The position numbers were made by a program, and so were the translations under genes. Below, one piece after another: positions 61,389 through 64,000 of a DNA stretch of 64,000 nt (the stretch's first letter is position 1; each line of letters opens with the position of its first letter). The stretch lies in contig CADADN010000008.1 in assembly GCA_902786665.1 (NCBI GenBank), positions 1 to 64,000 of the forward strand, in the 5' to 3' direction. This DNA is from an uncultured Prevotellaceae bacterium (GTDB taxonomy: Bacteria; Bacteroidota; Bacteroidia; Bacteroidales; Bacteroidaceae). The notes beneath the pieces are model-generated. The model was not told where the DNA came from. It made no database searches and worked only from the letters and a program-made list of their open reading frames with translations.

Positions 61389-62294
61389 TCATTCCATAGG
61401 AGTCACCTCATAACCCGCCTGCCTGAGTAGATGCAAGACGCCCTTTTCACCTACGAGATGTGCAGCCCCTACGGCAAAGAGTGTGGGCTTCTCTTTCATA
61501 ATGGCAGGCATCTGGGCAATCCAATCAGCATTTCGACCATACACCAGGAGTTCGTCTTCTTCGTCTGTAGAGTCACATCCGTCGCCGAGGTTCTTTTCTT
61601 CCATACTCTCAATGCCCTCCAGGTCTTTCGAATAATACGCCTTCACGATGCTTTCTGTCAGCTGCAAATAATAGTCCTGATGCTCTATGAAACAGTTTAG
61701 CAGTTGTTTCTGTCGTTCCAAAGTCTGTCCTTGGAGCAAAACCTTGATTTGATAGTCTATGGTTTCCAGTCCCAACACCCCTTTTCCGTCTTTTTTTGCC
61801 TGCGTCTGCACATAAGTGTCGATGCCGTCATTCACATTGAACGAGGGCTCTTTCTTCAAATACAAGAGGGAGGTGAGTTGCACGAGAAGTGCAGCTGGGG
61901 TGAACTGTCCCATCTGCGCCCCTACGGCGGGATTGCTGAGGTCTGCGCCGAGCAGCTGTTTCATCAATGCATTGAGTGCATCCATTTCCTCCTTTGAAAG
62001 GATTTGCTGAAGTTTCTGCCCGTCGGGGAGCATCATGGCCTTTTGCATCTTCATCAGGTTTTCCGGCTTCATCATGTCCTCCATGACCACTTCCCCACAC
62101 ACTTGGTCCACCTCTGCAATCGCCTTGGAGAATCCGGGAATTTCCTTGGCGAAGGAAGATGAGGCAAAGTGGTAGGTGCCAAGTACATAAGATGGTTTGT
62201 CAAGCCCGTTTCCTGAAATGCTGAACAATAGCTGCGCCTGCACCATCATGGTTCCCATCAGCATGCAAGTCAGCAAAAAAACCATTCGTTTCAT
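61389..62294 (-). CDS. TraB/GumN-family protein
   Basis: The 301-residue protein has a signal peptide ending near MMVQAQ. TraB/GumN/TIKI motifs are visible: SYVLGTYHFASSSF (about 35-48), GVLGLETIDYQ in the middle, and TLFAVGAAHLVGEKGVLHLLRQAGYEV at the end. Related TIKI proteins are metal-dependent proteases and their conserved GxxH and E residues are kept here. The bacterial function is not established. A -7 element lies at 62326-62333. Confidence 0.88.
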   Translation of the reverse strand: MKRMVFLLTCMLMGTMMVQAQLLFSISGNGLDKPSYVLGTYHFASSSFAKEIPGFSKAIAEVDQVCGEVVMEDMMKPENLMKMQKAMMLPDGQKLQQILSKEEMDALNALMKQLLGADLSNPAVGAQMGQFTPAALLVQLTSLLYLKKEPSFNVNDGIDTYVQTQAKKDGKGVLGLETIDYQIKVLLQGQTLERQKQLLNCFIEHQDYYLQLTESIVKAYYSKDLEGIESMEEKNLGDGCDSTDEEDELLVYGRNADWIAQMPAIMKEKPTLFAVGAAHLVGEKGVLHLLRQAGYEVTPME

Positions 62295-62325
62295 AAATTC
62301 TTGTCTAAAATGTTGGTTTCTGTGG

Positions 62326-62333
62326 CAAAATTA
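62326..62333 (-). promoter_or_regulatory. -7 promoter element of the TraB/GumN gene
   Basis: CAAAATTA on the plus strand reads TAATTTTG on the minus strand, about 32 nt before the start at 62294. Confidence 0.5.
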
Positions 62334-62511
62334 CAACAATTGAACCAAGAAATAGAGGATTATGAGTTAAAAAGTGAAGAATGAAAGTTAAAAAATAAAA
62401 AATGCTTACAGAAGTGAGGAAACCAGGAAAACCAAGATAGCTAAAATAAAGAATAAACAGGAAAAGCAATAGAGGATGTGAATGCTCATTTCATAAAAAT
62501 AGTTTCATTAT

Positions 62512-62542
62512 TTTGTGGGTTCGCTTAATTTCATTATTTTTG
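62512..62542 (+). promoter_or_regulatory. Promoter of the histidine phosphatase gene
   Basis: TTTG (62512-62515), 19 nt and TATTTTTG (62535-62542) match the consensus. The in-frame ATG at 62544 directly abuts the -7 element and would not be in the transcript. The ATG at 62562 is used. Confidence 0.65.
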
Positions 62543-62561
62543 CATGATAATTCGCAAGACC

Positions 62562-63851
62562 ATGAGAAAAGTCATCCTCACCATAGCCATCACTCTTGCC
62601 GTCGTGGGCGTTTCAGCCCAAGTGTCACGAGATGAAATCAAGGAGAACATCTATCGTTCTGGGAGCAACTACTATGCCTACCCCGGTCCCACCCAGAAGA
62701 AGTTGACTAAAGCTCCCAAAGGCTATGCACCTTATTATATCAGCCATTATGGGCGCCATGGTTCCCGCCACCTCATCAACGATAGCGACTACGACAAGGC
62801 TTGGAAGCCACTGCTTCGTGCCGACTCATTGGGCAAGCTGACCTCTTTGGGCAAGGACGTGCTTCGTCGGGTGACAATCATCCGTCAGGATGCTGAGAAG
62901 CGCCATGGCGAACTGACTCTCCTTGGCGCGGAGCAGCATCAGGCCATCGGCAACAGAATGTATGAACGCTTCCCTGAAGTGTTCAAAGGCAAGACACGTG
63001 TCGATGCGAAGAGCACGGTGGTCATCCGCTGCATCCTTTCCATGGAGAACGCCCTGCAAGCCTTGCTGCGCCACAATCCTAACCTTGACATCCGCCATGA
63101 TGCGAGCGAGCACGATATGTGGTATATGAACTTCAAGGACAGTGAGTTGGACAAGAAGAAGATGCCCGACGATTTGAGCAAAGTTTACGACGATTTTTGC
63201 AAGCGTCACCAACATAACGACCGTCTGATGAACGCCCTGTTCAACGACCAGAATTATTGGCAGAACGAGGTGAACGCCCAAGAACTGTCTTATCACCTCT
63301 TCAAATTGGCCTCGAACCTTCAGAGCACCGAACTTCGTCATGGAATGACCCTCTATGACATTTTCAACAACGACGAGCTATACGACCATTGGCTACAAAC
63401 CAATGCGTGGTGGTACATTCATTATGGTCCGTGCCCCCTCAACGGTGGTGTCTCTCCCTATTCGCAACGCAATTTGCTACGCGTGATGCTCGAGGAAGCC
63501 GACAGCTGCCTGCAACTCCCCCACCCCGGTGCCACCCTTCGATATGGTCACGAGGTGTGCGTGATGCCGCTGGCCTGCCTGCTGGAACTCGATGACTTCG
63601 GCAAGCCGATAGCCGACCTTGAGCGTCTTGACGACGAAGGTTGGCACTGCTACAAAATCTTCCCGATGGCGTGCAACATCCAAATCATATTCTACCACCT
63701 GAAGAAAGGCAATGGACCCATCCTGCTGAAAGTCCTTCTCAATGAGAACGAGGCACGTCTTCCGCTCACCCCGGTCAGTGGTCCTTATTACAAATGGGAC
63801 GATTTCAGGGCATATTACATGAAAAAACTAAGGAATTATGAATCGAATTGA
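62562..63851 (+). CDS. Secreted histidine-type phosphatase (MINPP/phytase-like)
   Basis: The 429-residue protein has a signal peptide ending near GVSAQ. The histidine acid phosphatase motif is GRHGSRH (Arg65, nucleophile His66, Arg69) and the distal proton-donor motif is GHE in LRYGHEVCVMP (about 325). This layout matches multiple inositol polyphosphate phosphatases of Bacteroidales, which release phosphate from phytate in the periplasm. Substrate is inference. The start was set by the promoter. A lipoprotein gene follows 22 nt later on the same strand. Confidence 0.88.
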   Translation: MRKVILTIAITLAVVGVSAQVSRDEIKENIYRSGSNYYAYPGPTQKKLTKAPKGYAPYYISHYGRHGSRHLINDSDYDKAWKPLLRADSLGKLTSLGKDVLRRVTIIRQDAEKRHGELTLLGAEQHQAIGNRMYERFPEVFKGKTRVDAKSTVVIRCILSMENALQALLRHNPNLDIRHDASEHDMWYMNFKDSELDKKKMPDDLSKVYDDFCKRHQHNDRLMNALFNDQNYWQNEVNAQELSYHLFKLASNLQSTELRHGMTLYDIFNNDELYDHWLQTNAWWYIHYGPCPLNGGVSPYSQRNLLRVMLEEADSCLQLPHPGATLRYGHEVCVMPLACLLELDDFGKPIADLERLDDEGWHCYKIFPMACNIQIIFYHLKKGNGPILLKVLLNENEARLPLTPVSGPYYKWDDFRAYYMKKLRNYESN

Positions 63852-63873
63852 AAACAAAGTCAACCATATCGAT

Positions 63874-64000
63874 ATGAAACGAGTAATCATTGTTTTTGCC
63901 ACCTTGTTGCTGCTGGCAAGCTGCTGGAAGAAAGGCGAGAAAGCCGACCCATCCACTAACGACCCCCAGAACACGACGGAAAACACCGTCAAGGCTTTTG
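63874..64000 (+). CDS. Lipoprotein, 5' part only (cut by the window end)
   Basis: The 42 visible codons start MKRVIIVFATLLLLASC, a clear lipobox with Cys17, followed by a charged and Thr/Asn-rich linker (WKKGEKADPSTNDPQNTTEN). The gene continues past the window. It is 22 nt after the histidine phosphatase and probably co-transcribed. The function cannot be judged from this fragment. Confidence 0.8.
   Translation, partial: MKRVIIVFATLLLLASCWKKGEKADPSTNDPQNTTENTVKAF

Overview
The window comes from a member of the Bacteroidota, most likely order Bacteroidales and close to Prevotella. This rests on several signs: two SusC/SusD pairs, BspA-like and FAS1-domain surface proteins, a 290-residue housekeeping sigma factor, system II cytochrome c maturation next to nrfHA, and promoters of the TTTG-(19-21)-TAnnTTTG type in front of many genes. 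No rRNA, tRNA, transposase, phage gene or CRISPR array was seen, so the genus is an inference.

Layout. 1-871 holds GC-rich tandem repeats with G-quadruplex patterns and a promoter. 872-3178 encodes a BspA-like surface protein with a dockerin-like tail. 3965-8673 is a nitrite-ammonification module: a Crp/Fnr-type regulator divergent from nrfH-nrfA-resB-ccsA, with a perfect palindrome at about -41.5 of the nrf promoter. A truncated DMT permease follows (8693-9196), then a TerB-like gene, a TonB-dependent receptor and a DUF4249 lipoprotein (9262-12611). 12612-13347 is intergenic, with a candidate small RNA (about 92 nt, minus strand), a 55-bp tandem repeat and a 40-bp sequence also present near the window start.

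13348-30619 is rich in secreted carbohydrate-active and surface genes. On the minus strand lie a CotH/lamin-tail protein of 1709 residues and a GH128-like glycosidase. Next is a polysaccharide O-acetylation operon (SGNH hydrolase, MBOAT acyltransferase, two DHHW/AlgX-like proteins). Divergent from it is a multidomain glycosidase with ricin-like, Fn3 and LamG modules. 31299-34898 encodes a three-module secreted protein whose modules recur in the CotH protein. 35295-52211 is one long apparent operon: FAS1 - SusC - SusD - FAS1 - FAS1 - SusC - SusD, closed by a strong terminator.

The right part (52554-64000) is mostly housekeeping or general surface biology: a PD40 lipoprotein with a CxxCH motif, a DUF6057 membrane protein, rpoD, DUF5686, a Fur-family regulator, a possibly LolA-fold secreted protein, an FMN-binding protein, a TraB/GumN protein, a MINPP-like histidine phosphatase and the start of a lipoprotein gene cut by the window edge.

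The most distinctive points are the double SusCD/triple FAS1 operon, the surface module shared between two large secreted proteins, the orphan promoter-terminator pair at 12683-12808, and a set of intergenic arrays with different sequences but a common period near 9 bp. Domain assignments were made by eye from residue patterns; no database search was run.
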